Shown in pieces: positions 8,584 through 16,278 of a DNA stretch of 64,000 nt. Source of the DNA: Clostridia bacterium. GTDB lineage: Bacteria > Bacillota > Clostridia > Oscillospirales > Acutalibacteraceae. The notes beneath the pieces were generated by a model. The model ran no database searches. It saw nothing but the letters and a program-made list of their open reading frames with translations, and had not been told where the DNA came from. The stretch lies in NCBI GenBank assembly GCA_017397845.1, contig JAFQHU010000003.1, positions 1 to 64,000 of the forward strand, read 5' to 3'. Position numbers and translations under genes: made by a program. How positions within the stretch are numbered: the first letter of the stretch is position 1; every line of letters begins with the position of its first letter.

Positions 8584-10752
8584 ATGAAAAAATATATTAT
8601 TTTTACGGTATTGATATTTACATTTTTGTTTTCTTCTTTTCATTTAGGTGCATATGCAGCAGAGGATGCTTCGGATTTGGCAGAAACGGAAGTTTTTAGT
8701 GAAAGTGAAGAAAACAAGACGGTTACAGACGGTGAAGAGACTGAGGCTCCCGAATATGAAGAACCGCCGTGCCGTACTGAAGAGGTGGTTTCCTTAGACG
8801 GTAAAACCGTAATGATGGTCGGAAACTCTATGCTCTATTACGGTAATTGTGTTATATACGGAGATACAGGAAAAGAAGACAAGGGATATTTTTATCAGCT
8901 CATAGCCGCCAACGGTGAAGAAGCGAAGGTTATCGATCATACATACAGCGGCAGAACGCTTGAGTATATTTACAGCAACCATCTCGTAAATATAAGTGCG
9001 GATAAGCTCAAAAAGGTTGATTATGTTGTTGTGGCGGAGGCAAATAAGCCCAATAAGCATCTTGCGGAAACCTGCAAAAAGATTAAAGCTCTTTTCCCGG
9101 AAAATACTGAATTGATTTTTATGTGTAATCCCATGATGTATTATAATAATATTGAAAGTCTTCTCGACGGTGTAAAGGATTTAAGAGGAGAAGGCATAGA
9201 AATTGTTGATTGGGGCAGATTGGTCGTTGATATTTATACCGGTAAAATTAATGTTTCGGGCGGAAAGCATAAATATGATTTTTGCAGCTTTATCAAGGAT
9301 AATCTTTATGTAAAGGACGATAAAGGTAACATATTGGAAAATCCAAAGGGCGGTGATAACAAGCATCCTAATCCTCTTTCGGGATATATCTCTGCTCAGA
9401 TGCTTTATTCATCCATCACAAACCGATCCGCTCTTTATACGGATTATTCCTTCTGTAATGATTCAGACCTTAACAGTGCCTTTGATATCGATGCATTTGC
9501 GCTTAAGCATTATACCGGTGTCAAGACTACCAATTTTACGGATATTTTCCGCAGCCCCGCCGATATGTTCGGTATCCAAAAGCTTATTGATGCTTATCTT
9601 TCCGAGGAGGGAAAGCATCTCCTTTATGTTTCCGATGCAGTTGAGCCTACCTGTACCGCGGGTGGACTGAGCCAAGGATATTTCTGCTCCGTATGCGGAG
9701 AAACAGTAAGGGAGCCGGAGTATATTCAAAGCAAGGGCGGACACAAAATAGTGTACGCTAATGCAGTAGCACCCACATGCACCAAAGCCGGTAAATCGGG
9801 CAGTGCATACTGTTCGGTTTGTAAAGAATATCTCATAAAGGCTGAAACCATAAGTGCTACAGGACATTCCGATACTGTGGTTATCAAACCCGCAACCATA
9901 GGAAAGGACGGCAGAAAAATTGTAAACTGCACAGTTTGCAAAGCTGTTATTTCAGATACAAAAATTGCAAAGATATCATCAGTGGAATTATCAAAAAAAG
10001 AATATGTCTACGACGGAAAAAGCAAAAAGCCAAAGATTACAGTAAAAAACTCAGAGGGTAAAATTCTCGAAAAGGATAAAGATTATACTGTCAGTTATCC
10101 GTCCGGAAGAACGGCTATAGGTAATTATAAGGTGGAGATTAAATTTAAAGGTAAATACAGCGGAAAGGAGACACTGACCTTTAAAATAAGAGCCGGTGTA
10201 ACATCGTCTGTAAGCACCAAAAGCTACCTTAATGCAGTGAAGCTCACTTGGAAGAGGGTACCCGATGCTACAGGATACAGAATCTATCTGTATAATTCCA
10301 AAACAAAAAAATATGAAAAATACGCTGATACAAAAAAGACGGCAATCAATGTTAAAAAACTCAAATCGGGAACCAAATATAAATTCAGAGTAAAGGCTTA
10401 CACCGTTTCCGGCGGAAAAACCTATTATTCAGGTGATTATAAATTCATTTCTGCCGTAACCAAACCAAAAAAGGTTACTTTGAAATCTGCTGTTTCGGAA
10501 AAAACAGGAGAAATCAAGCTCAGTTGGAAAATTGTCAGCGGAGCAAACGGATATCAGGTGGTTTACAGTGAAAGTCCAAAATTCAAATCTGCCGTAAAGC
10601 TTTTAAAGAGCGGCAGTAAAGAAAAAAATACGGTTATTGAAAAGCTTGTATCGGGTAAAAAATATTATTTTAAAGTAAGGGCATATAAATCCTTGAACGG
10701 TAAAAAGGTTTACGGACCTTATTCCGTGATACAAAAAACGGTAATAAAATAA
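8584..10752 (+). CDS. Secreted SGNH-like multidomain protein with CxxC repeats and Fn3 domains
   Basis: This is a 722-residue exported protein. A signal peptide ends near AYA (residue 26) and an acidic linker follows. From about 60 to 330 lies an SGNH/GDSL-like region: VGNSMLYYGN may supply the block I Ser, and DNKHPNPL (about 259) resembles the DxxH block. Next come about three repeats with CSVC or CTVC pairs (about 365-465), then a YDGKSKKP-type beta domain (about 475-540). Two fibronectin type III-like domains with VTGYRIY- and ANGYQVV-type cores run to the end. SGNH enzymes are esterases or lipases; a carbohydrate esterase role is inferred from the location. No sortase motif or membrane anchor is visible, so attachment must be by domain binding, or it is released. 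Confidence 0.7.
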   Translation: MKKYIIFTVLIFTFLFSSFHLGAYAAEDASDLAETEVFSESEENKTVTDGEETEAPEYEEPPCRTEEVVSLDGKTVMMVGNSMLYYGNCVIYGDTGKEDKGYFYQLIAANGEEAKVIDHTYSGRTLEYIYSNHLVNISADKLKKVDYVVVAEANKPNKHLAETCKKIKALFPENTELIFMCNPMMYYNNIESLLDGVKDLRGEGIEIVDWGRLVVDIYTGKINVSGGKHKYDFCSFIKDNLYVKDDKGNILENPKGGDNKHPNPLSGYISAQMLYSSITNRSALYTDYSFCNDSDLNSAFDIDAFALKHYTGVKTTNFTDIFRSPADMFGIQKLIDAYLSEEGKHLLYVSDAVEPTCTAGGLSQGYFCSVCGETVREPEYIQSKGGHKIVYANAVAPTCTKAGKSGSAYCSVCKEYLIKAETISATGHSDTVVIKPATIGKDGRKIVNCTVCKAVISDTKIAKISSVELSKKEYVYDGKSKKPKITVKNSEGKILEKDKDYTVSYPSGRTAIGNYKVEIKFKGKYSGKETLTFKIRAGVTSSVSTKSYLNAVKLTWKRVPDATGYRIYLYNSKTKKYEKYADTKKTAINVKKLKSGTKYKFRVKAYTVSGGKTYYSGDYKFISAVTKPKKVTLKSAVSEKTGEIKLSWKIVSGANGYQVVYSESPKFKSAVKLLKSGSKEKNTVIEKLVSGKKYYFKVRAYKSLNGKKVYGPYSVIQKTVIK

Positions 10753-10768
10753 CGAAAGAGGGGTTTTT

Positions 10769-12172
10769 ATGAAGGAAAACAAAAAAACGATTCTCAGAGA
10801 ACAGAGACAGCTCGAAAAATTGACACGTATGCAATCAAAAGGAGCTTGGGCAGGTTATTTCGGTATGCTGCTTTTCCTTGTCGGTTTTGTAAATATTATC
10901 GATGAGGTAACCAGTAATCTGTCTGTTTCGGTTCAGTCCTCGTTTGTTACGGAATTTTTCGTAAATAACGGCTTTTTGGGAAAGGCGTATACCTTTGAGG
11001 AAGGTCTTTCATTACATACGTCCATAAGTGTAATCAGCTATGTTTTCGGTATCATTACGCCGTTTTATAAGGCTTTGGCGGACAAATGGGGCAGAAAACC
11101 TCTTTTTGCTTTGTCAACCTTTGGTATGAGCGTCGGTCTTTTAATTATTTATTTTTCTCCCAATTATCTCATGTTCCTTCTCGGTTACGGAATAATCGGT
11201 TTTTTCTACAGCCACGATATACAGATTATCTATATCCTCGAAGAAGCTCCGGATAAGCAAAGAGCGATGATTTACAGCCTGCTTAAAAGTCTCGGCATTT
11301 TCGGTGTCGTATGTATTCCCGTTCTGCGTAATTTTCTCATGGGTAATGACCCGACTCAGTGGAGAAGAATTTTTATGTTTCCTGCCGTCTGCGGTCTGAT
11401 TGCTACAGTGCTCATCCTGATTTTTGCTAAAGATACAAAGGTATTTCTTAAAGAAAGAACCGCTTATCTTTCTGTTCCTTATGAGGTAAGACAGGCCGAA
11501 AAGCAAAGAGTTAAAGCGGAAAAGAAGGCTCAGAGAAATCAGGCAGGCGTTTTTAACGGCGTAAAATATATCTTTTCCGACAAAGATACGAAAAGTCTTA
11601 TTATATCGCATATTATTTTTGATGCGGGTATGCCTGCCATAGCTCTTTATTATGAATCGTCGATGCATATAGCCGGTATGACCACAGCAGATATAACTAA
11701 ATCACTTTTGGTTCTTCCGATGGTTTATGCTGTTCTTACTCTGTGTTCGGGCTTTGTTGCTGATTTTATCGGCAGAAAGAAAACCGTTACTGTTGCCGGT
11801 GTGCTTTGTGTTGTCGGCTTTATTCTCTTTGCCGTGGGCATAAATCAGCTTTGGAATCCCTATCTTATCGGCGGTCTTTGCGGTCTTTATCAGGGCTGCT
11901 ATTGGATAGGACGTGATTATATGAATATAATGATGACTGAAAAGGTTCCCACAGACATCAGAGCTTCTGTGGTCGGTGCTGAAGGTTTATTGCTTATCAT
12001 CGGTCTCGCAGTCGGTTATATTCTTACCATTATCGGTATGCTTGTAATGGAAGTATGGCTTACTTGTCTTGTTGTAGCGATTCCCTGTGTTGTTATTTCC
12101 GTTATTATGCTTATCCGCAAGGTAAACGAAACCAAAGGTGCAAATATGGATGAAGTGGGGGTAAGTGCATGA
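10769..12172 (+). CDS. MFS transporter
   Basis: A 467-residue carrier with about twelve membrane helices. The conserved MFS loops are clear: ADKWGRKPL between helices 2 and 3, and ADFIGRKK in the second half. A basic amphipathic N-terminus and a charged central loop (about 225-262, rich in Lys and Arg) are cytosolic. The gene starts 16 bases after the SGNH-like gene and overlaps the Dabb gene by four bases (ATGA), so the three are co-transcribed. The substrate is unknown. The architecture is closer to the sugar-porter/metabolite type than to the GPH type. Confidence 0.8.
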   Translation: MKENKKTILREQRQLEKLTRMQSKGAWAGYFGMLLFLVGFVNIIDEVTSNLSVSVQSSFVTEFFVNNGFLGKAYTFEEGLSLHTSISVISYVFGIITPFYKALADKWGRKPLFALSTFGMSVGLLIIYFSPNYLMFLLGYGIIGFFYSHDIQIIYILEEAPDKQRAMIYSLLKSLGIFGVVCIPVLRNFLMGNDPTQWRRIFMFPAVCGLIATVLILIFAKDTKVFLKERTAYLSVPYEVRQAEKQRVKAEKKAQRNQAGVFNGVKYIFSDKDTKSLIISHIIFDAGMPAIALYYESSMHIAGMTTADITKSLLVLPMVYAVLTLCSGFVADFIGRKKTVTVAGVLCVVGFILFAVGINQLWNPYLIGGLCGLYQGCYWIGRDYMNIMMTEKVPTDIRASVVGAEGLLLIIGLAVGYILTIIGMLVMEVWLTCLVVAIPCVVISVIMLIRKVNETKGANMDEVGVSA

Positions 12173-12471
12173 TTAGACATATTGTTATGTGGAAGTTTAA
12201 GGATTGTGCACAGGGACTTTCACGTGAGGAAAACATTCAAAAGGTTAAAACGATGCTCGAAGCACTTCCGGATAAGATTGATTTCATTAGAGAAATGCAG
12301 GTACAGGTCAACGTAAATCCTAAAGAGGGAATGTTCGATGCTGTTCTTATCAGTACATTTGACAGTCTTGAGGATGTCGGACGATACCGTGTTCATCCGG
12401 AACACAAAAAAATATCTTCATATGTTGCTCTTATAAAAGAAAACAGGGCAAGTGTTGATTATGAGTTTTAA
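12169..12471 (+). CDS. Dabb (stress-responsive A/B barrel) domain protein
   Basis: A 100-residue cytosolic protein starting MIRHIVMWKFK, the usual beginning of Dabb domains, with the later YRVHPEHKKI segment conserved in the family. Dabb proteins form dimeric alpha/beta barrels. Some are enzymes, many have no known activity, and they often lie in sugar-catabolism loci. Here it is translationally coupled to the MFS carrier through an ATGA overlap, which suggests a linked metabolic role that the sequence does not specify. Confidence 0.8.
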   Translation: MIRHIVMWKFKDCAQGLSREENIQKVKTMLEALPDKIDFIREMQVQVNVNPKEGMFDAVLISTFDSLEDVGRYRVHPEHKKISSYVALIKENRASVDYEF

Positions 12472-12644
12472 TCTTATATTAATTGGTTAACATTTTGTTT
12501 AAAGAGTGTGTCTCTTTTTAAACTTTTATTGAACATTCATAAAAAAACTCGACTATTTTAAAGTTTTGTGTTAGTATTACTAAGACAATTTAAAGATGGT
12601 TAACAGACAAAAATGTGCTAACTGTCTATCAAGGAGGAATAAAT
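12472..12644 (+). other. Intergenic region with a weak hairpin
   Basis: AAAGAG and CTCTTT near 12500-12516 form a short stem before T-rich sequence, a weak candidate terminator for the Dabb unit. I could not assign a convincing promoter for the peptidase gene here; TTGAAC near 12529 has no good partner. Confidence 0.35.
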
Positions 12645-13877
12645 ATGAAAGCTGCAGAGAGTGTTCAGAACTATGCATCTTCTGTAAGGATGTATACGAA
12701 TTACACTGTCAGAGCAATCAAAAAAATCTGTAAAGAAATCGGTCCCCGAATCGCCGGCAGCGATGCAGAGCATGAGGCACATAAATACATAGCCGGTGAA
12801 ATGAAAACCTGCTGTGATGAGGTTGAAATCGAAGAATTCAAGCTCGCCCCCGAAGCATTTATGAGTTGGGTTCGAATTGATGGTGCACTCATTATTATCG
12901 GTGTTATTTTTTCGTTGCTCGGTCTTCCCGCAGTAGCCATCGCTCTTACGGCTGTTGCACTTGTTCTTTTGTTCTGCGAATTTCTTATGTATTGGGAATT
13001 TTATGATTTTCTTTTCCCGAAAAAAATATCACATAACACCGCCGGTGTAAGAAAAGCAAGCGGTGAAACAAAACAAAGAATCATTTTTTCGGGTCATGTT
13101 GACTCGTCGCACGAATGGACATATACCCGTCTTGGCGGTAAGGTTCTTCTTTTCGCAGTCGGTGGCTACGGTGTGGTCAGTATGTTCTATCTTCTCATTT
13201 CTTCTATTCTTATTGTAGCAAAAGCGGCTTCTCCCGAAGTGCTTGAAATCATCAAATGGACACAGATAGCCTGTATTCCCGGTGCTATTCTGGTAATGTT
13301 CTTTGTTAATTTCAATATTACCGTTGAAGGTGCAAATGACAACCTTACAGGTACCATGTCTTCTGTTGCGATTATGAAATATCTCGAAGATAATAATATC
13401 CGTTTTGAAAATACTGAGGTTGTTGCTCTTGCGGCCGGATCTGAGGAGTCAGGTCTCCGCGGTTCGAAAGCCTATGTGAAGCGTCATATGGATGAGCTTA
13501 AGGCTATTCCTACGATTTTTGTCGGTCTTGAAACCTTCAGAGATTATGAAAGCATGGCTATTTATGCCCGTGATATGACAGGTACCGTAAAAATGGATCC
13601 CAGAGTTTGCTCTTTGGTCAAAAAGGGCGGTGAGCTTGCCGGTGTGGACCTTCCCTACAGCTCCGTATATGTTGGCGCATCGGACGGTGCCGCTGTTCAA
13701 AAGCTCGGTATACCTGCCGTTACTCTCGCTTCCATGGATCCCGGCCCGCCGAGATATTACCATACAAGAGGTGACACGGCTGACAATATGAATATGAAGA
13801 CTATCGAAAAATGTCTTGATATCGCACTTCAGACTCTTTTCATTTATGATGAGGAAGGTCTCAAGGACAGTTATTAA
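12645..13877 (+). CDS. M28-family zinc metallopeptidase with internal membrane segments
   Basis: A 410-residue protein. The metal-binding residues of M28 aminopeptidases appear in order: the His of SGHVDSSHEW (about 152), the Asp of ANDNLTG (about 231), Glu-Glu in GSEESGLRG (about 266), the Asp of GASDGAA (about 345) and the His of YYHTRGD (about 372). Unusually, there are hydrophobic segments before the first ligand (about 84-125) and between the first and second ligands (about 167-225). The enzyme is therefore membrane-embedded. AAGGAGG sits 9 bases before ATG 12645, which is clearly better than the in-frame GTG at 12615. It stands alone, with a terminator directly behind it. The substrate is unknown. 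Confidence 0.75.
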   Translation: MKAAESVQNYASSVRMYTNYTVRAIKKICKEIGPRIAGSDAEHEAHKYIAGEMKTCCDEVEIEEFKLAPEAFMSWVRIDGALIIIGVIFSLLGLPAVAIALTAVALVLLFCEFLMYWEFYDFLFPKKISHNTAGVRKASGETKQRIIFSGHVDSSHEWTYTRLGGKVLLFAVGGYGVVSMFYLLISSILIVAKAASPEVLEIIKWTQIACIPGAILVMFFVNFNITVEGANDNLTGTMSSVAIMKYLEDNNIRFENTEVVALAAGSEESGLRGSKAYVKRHMDELKAIPTIFVGLETFRDYESMAIYARDMTGTVKMDPRVCSLVKKGGELAGVDLPYSSVYVGASDGAAVQKLGIPAVTLASMDPGPPRYYHTRGDTADNMNMKTIEKCLDIALQTLFIYDEEGLKDSY

Positions 13878-13883
13878 TTAAAT

Positions 13884-13917
13884 TACAGGTATTGCTTCGG
13901 CAGTACCTGTTTTTTTA
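13884..13917 (+). terminator. Intrinsic terminator after the M28 peptidase
   Basis: ACAGGTATTGC and GCAGTACCTGT pair (one mismatch position) around a TTCG tetraloop and are followed by seven T. Confidence 0.88.
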
Positions 13918-13928
13918 GGTTGTTTTAA

Positions 13929-13957
13929 TTGACTTGATAAATACTTGATGTTATAAT
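13929..13957 (+). promoter_or_regulatory. Sigma-A promoter for the VanY-type gene
   Basis: TTGACT at 13929-13934, 17 bases, TATAAT at 13952-13957. The start codon is 31 bases further on. Confidence 0.75.
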
Positions 13958-13987
13958 TATTAAAAATAATACAGGCAGTGAAAATAT

Positions 13988-14845
13988 ATGAAAAAGAAGA
14001 ATGATAATAGAAGAAAAATAATTTCGGTTTGTCTTTTTAGTGCCGTTGCGGCGGTTTTGTTTTTTGTGGCTGCGGTTATATGCTTCTCCGATTTGTCGGA
14101 GCATCCCTTCGGGGATGAAAAAATCACCGCAGAAGCTACTGTCGGTGAGGCGGATAAAACAGAAAGCAACACGTCTAAAAATAATACCGAAGAAACAACA
14201 GCGGAAAAGGTAACGGAACATATCACGGAAACGTCCCGAATAAATGAGGAAACAGGCAGAATAATTGTCAATCCGGAGCAGGAGCTGTGGAATTTAGTGG
14301 TGGTCAATATGGGCAGAGAGATGCCTTCGGGCTATAAGCCTGAGCTTGCCGAAATACTTTCTACGGGTATTTATATGGATAAAAGGGTAGTACCCTTCTA
14401 TGAGCAAATGTATCTTGACGCGAAAAAGGACGGAATCATACTTACTCCTTACTCAGGCTACCGCTCCTATGAAAGACAGGAAAGAAACTATAAAAACTTA
14501 ACGGAAACATATATGTCAGATTATGGTTTATCCCGTAAGGAAGCGGCGAAAAAAGCTGCTATGGTTATTCTGCCGCCCGGAACGAGTGAGCATAATTTGG
14601 GTCTCGCCATGGATATATGCAATACCAAAGATTCCTTTGCTTTTACTGAAGAATACAAATGGCTTACGGAAAATGCTCATAAATACGGCTTCATTCTCAG
14701 ATATACTGAGGAAAAGATTGATATAACGGGAATTGTTGACGAGCCGTGGCATTGGAGATATGTGGGCACGGAGTATGCCGAGGATATAAAAAACAGCGGT
14801 CTTTGTCTGGAGGAATATCTCCAGATGAAGGGGATAGATTTCTGA
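13988..14845 (+). CDS. VanY/M15B-type D-alanyl-D-alanine carboxypeptidase
   Basis: A 285-residue protein with an N-terminal hydrophobic helix (about 13-34), so it is anchored at the outside of the membrane. A Thr/Glu-rich linker (about 45-85) follows. The M15B catalytic domain shows GYRSYERQ (about 158), PPGTSEHNLGLAMDI (zinc His and Asp, about 197-211) and EPWHWRYVG (zinc His, about 255). Such enzymes trim the terminal D-Ala from peptidoglycan stem peptides; no vancomycin cluster is nearby, so a wall-remodelling role fits better than resistance. The ribosome site is weak (AGGCAGTG). Two perfect hairpins lie in the coding sequence at 14086-14117. Confidence 0.85.
   Translation: MKKKNDNRRKIISVCLFSAVAAVLFFVAAVICFSDLSEHPFGDEKITAEATVGEADKTESNTSKNNTEETTAEKVTEHITETSRINEETGRIIVNPEQELWNLVVVNMGREMPSGYKPELAEILSTGIYMDKRVVPFYEQMYLDAKKDGIILTPYSGYRSYERQERNYKNLTETYMSDYGLSRKEAAKKAAMVILPPGTSEHNLGLAMDICNTKDSFAFTEEYKWLTENAHKYGFILRYTEEKIDITGIVDEPWHWRYVGTEYAEDIKNSGLCLEEYLQMKGIDF
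14086..14117 (+). repeat. Two abutting perfect hairpins inside the VanY-type gene
   Basis: CTCCGA-TTTG-TCGGAG is followed immediately by CATCCC-TTCG-GGGATG, giving two 6-bp perfect stems with 4-base loops and no gap. The second has a stable TTCG loop. They encode part of the linker just after the membrane anchor. Confidence 0.6.
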
Positions 14846-14866
14846 TAAAATTTTTTGAAAAAACTA

Positions 14867-14895
14867 TTGACAAAAAACGCACTGTATGATAATAT
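14867..14895 (+). promoter_or_regulatory. Promoter of the infC-rpmI-rplT operon
   Basis: TTGACA at 14867-14872 is followed by an A+T-rich TATGATAATAT stretch (14885-14895), with TAATAT at the 17-base spacing and GATAAT at 15. A 9-bp inverted repeat (AACGCACTG at 14876-14884, CAGTGCGTT at 14916-14924) straddles the -10 region. Confidence 0.65.
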
Positions 14896-14927
14896 ATCTC
14901 CACAACAAAGCAGAGCAGTGCGTTCTC

Positions 14928-15036
14928 ACCTTCGGAATTTTGTTTCCGCTTGGTCAATAAACTTCTTTAATGTAGTGTATTGGTGCGTGAACGGCTTGCT
15001 GTTCACGCTTTGATTTTATTCGGTAAAACCGATAAA
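14928..15036 (+). promoter_or_regulatory. Structured infC leader with a possible attenuator
   Basis: Three hairpins are visible between the promoter and the ribosome site. They are CGGAA/TTCCG flanked by ACC/GGT (14928-14954), GCGTGAAC/GTTCACGC (14985-15008) followed by TTTGATTTTATT, and CGGT/ACCG (about 15021-15031). The second resembles a leaky intrinsic terminator. infC-rpmI-rplT operons in Firmicutes are known to be controlled by L20 binding to the leader; that this leader works the same way is inference. Confidence 0.5.
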
Positions 15037-15051
15037 TATTTTTGGAGGTGT

Positions 15052-15576
15052 ATGAACATCGCTATCAAAGAAATGCAAATCAATGAAGAGATTAATGACA
15101 AAGAGCTCCGTGTCATCCTTGGTGACGGTGAGGTTCTTGGCATTATGTCAGCAGAGGAAGCTTTAAAAATTGCTGAAGAAAAAAATCTTGATCTTGTCAA
15201 GATCGCTCCTCAGGCTGTTCCGCCGGTTTGTAAAATCATGGACTACGGAAAGTACCGTTTTGAGCAAACTAAGCGCGAAAAAGAAGCAAAGAAAAATCAA
15301 CATGTTGTTGAAGTAAAAGAAATCAGACTTTCGCTTAACATTGACACGCATGACTTCGAAACCAAGGTAAACCATGCAAGACGTTTCCTTACAAGCGGTA
15401 ACAAGGTAAAGGTATCCATCCGTTTCAGAGGCCGTGAAATGGCTCACACGGAACACGGTATCACCACCATGCAGCAATTCGCTGAGGCCTGTCAGGAATT
15501 CGGTAATCTTGAAAAGGCACCCAAGCTTGAAGGTAAATCGATGATGATGTTCCTGGCGCCAAAGCCAAAAAAGTAA
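15052..15576 (+). CDS. infC: Translation initiation factor IF-3
   Basis: IF-3 binds the 30S subunit, keeps it apart from 50S and proofreads the start codon. The protein (174 residues from ATG 15052) shows both domains: INEEINDKELRVI near the N-terminus, KIMDYGKYRFEQ before the Lys-rich linker, and KVKVSIRFRGREMAH in the C-terminal domain. It is followed by rpmI and rplT, the standard order. The start is a question: GGAGG (15044-15048) is only three bases from the ATG. An in-frame ATC at 15058, nine bases from GGAGG, could be a rare start of the kind known for infC in other bacteria. A longer frame from 14980 has no support. Confidence 0.93.
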   Translation: MNIAIKEMQINEEINDKELRVILGDGEVLGIMSAEEALKIAEEKNLDLVKIAPQAVPPVCKIMDYGKYRFEQTKREKEAKKNQHVVEVKEIRLSLNIDTHDFETKVNHARRFLTSGNKVKVSIRFRGREMAHTEHGITTMQQFAEACQEFGNLEKAPKLEGKSMMMFLAPKPKK

Positions 15577-15594
15577 TAACAGGAGGAATTAACA

Positions 15595-15792
15595 ATGCCT
15601 AAAATTAAAACACACAGCGGTGCAAAGAAACGTTTTAAGCTTTCCAAAAACGGCAAGCCTATCCGTTATCATGCAAACAAATCACACATCCTTACAAAGA
15701 AGAACACAAAGCGTAAGAGAGGTCTTCGTCAGACAACTGTAGCTGATAAGACAAACGAGAAGCAGATTAAGCGTCTTATTCCTTACAAATAA
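15595..15792 (+). CDS. rpmI: 50S ribosomal protein L35
   Basis: A 65-residue, very basic protein starting [15 protein letters not shown], the hallmark of bacterial L35. An AGGAGG site sits before the ATG. It lies between infC and rplT, 18 bases after infC, in the conserved operon. Confidence 0.97.
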   Translation: MPKIKTHSGAKKRFKLSKNGKPIRYHANKSHILTKKNTKRKRGLRQTTVADKTNEKQIKRLIPYK

Positions 15793-15837
15793 TTTTCAAA
15801 AACAACTTAATTTTATAACTAACGGAGGTACTTAATC

Positions 15838-16191
15838 ATGGCTCGTATTAAAGGCGCAATGATGACTCGTAAGAGAAGAAATAAAGTATTAAAGCTTGCT
15901 AAGGGCTACTATGGCTCAAAGCACAGCCTTTTTAAAACAGCTAAACAGGCTGTTATGAAGTCAGGCAACTATGCATACATCGGCAGAAAGCAGAAGAAAA
16001 GAGATTTCCGCCGCCTTTGGATCACCAGAATTTCTGCTGCTTGTAAGGCTAACGGCATGAATTATTCGACATTCATGAACGGTCTTAAAAAGGCAGACAT
16101 CACTCTCAACAGAAAGATGCTTTCAGAAATCGCTATCGCAGATCCTGCAGCTTTTACAGCACTTGTTGAGAAAGCAAAGGCAGCTCTCTAA
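15838..16191 (+). CDS. rplT: 50S ribosomal protein L20
   Basis: A 117-residue basic protein. [23 protein letters not shown], then [12 protein letters not shown] and [16 protein letters not shown] are characteristic of L20, which binds 23S rRNA early in 50S assembly and often represses its own operon through the leader. GGAGGT precedes the ATG. It is the last gene of the operon, followed by the hairpin at 16204-16243. Confidence 0.97.
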   Translation: MARIKGAMMTRKRRNKVLKLAKGYYGSKHSLFKTAKQAVMKSGNYAYIGRKQKKRDFRRLWITRISAACKANGMNYSTFMNGLKKADITLNRKMLSEIAIADPAAFTALVEKAKAAL

Positions 16192-16203
16192 TTTCAAAAT
16201 TTT

Positions 16204-16243
16204 ACGTCCGAGATTATTTTTCTCGGGCGTATTTGTGTTTTTA
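16204..16243 (+). terminator. Terminator after rplT
   Basis: ACGTCCGAGA and TCTCGGGCGT form a 10-bp stem (one G-T pair) with a 7-base loop; ATTTGTGTTTTT follows. Confidence 0.75.
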
Positions 16244-16278
16244 AAAGGAACAAATTTTCACTGAAAAAGGAGTAAAAA

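Noticed and set aside
11141..11668. Open frame of 175 codons antisense to the MFS gene
   Set aside because: It lies wholly inside a clear transporter gene, has no ribosome site and its translation has no domain features. It is a shadow of codon bias.
13988..14845. VanY-like gene as a vancomycin-resistance determinant
   Set aside because: No vanHAX or regulator is near; single M15B carboxypeptidases are normal wall enzymes.
14980..15051. Upstream extension of infC to 14980
   Set aside because: It would begin inside the leader hairpin and has no ribosome site. Normal IF-3 starts near 15052.
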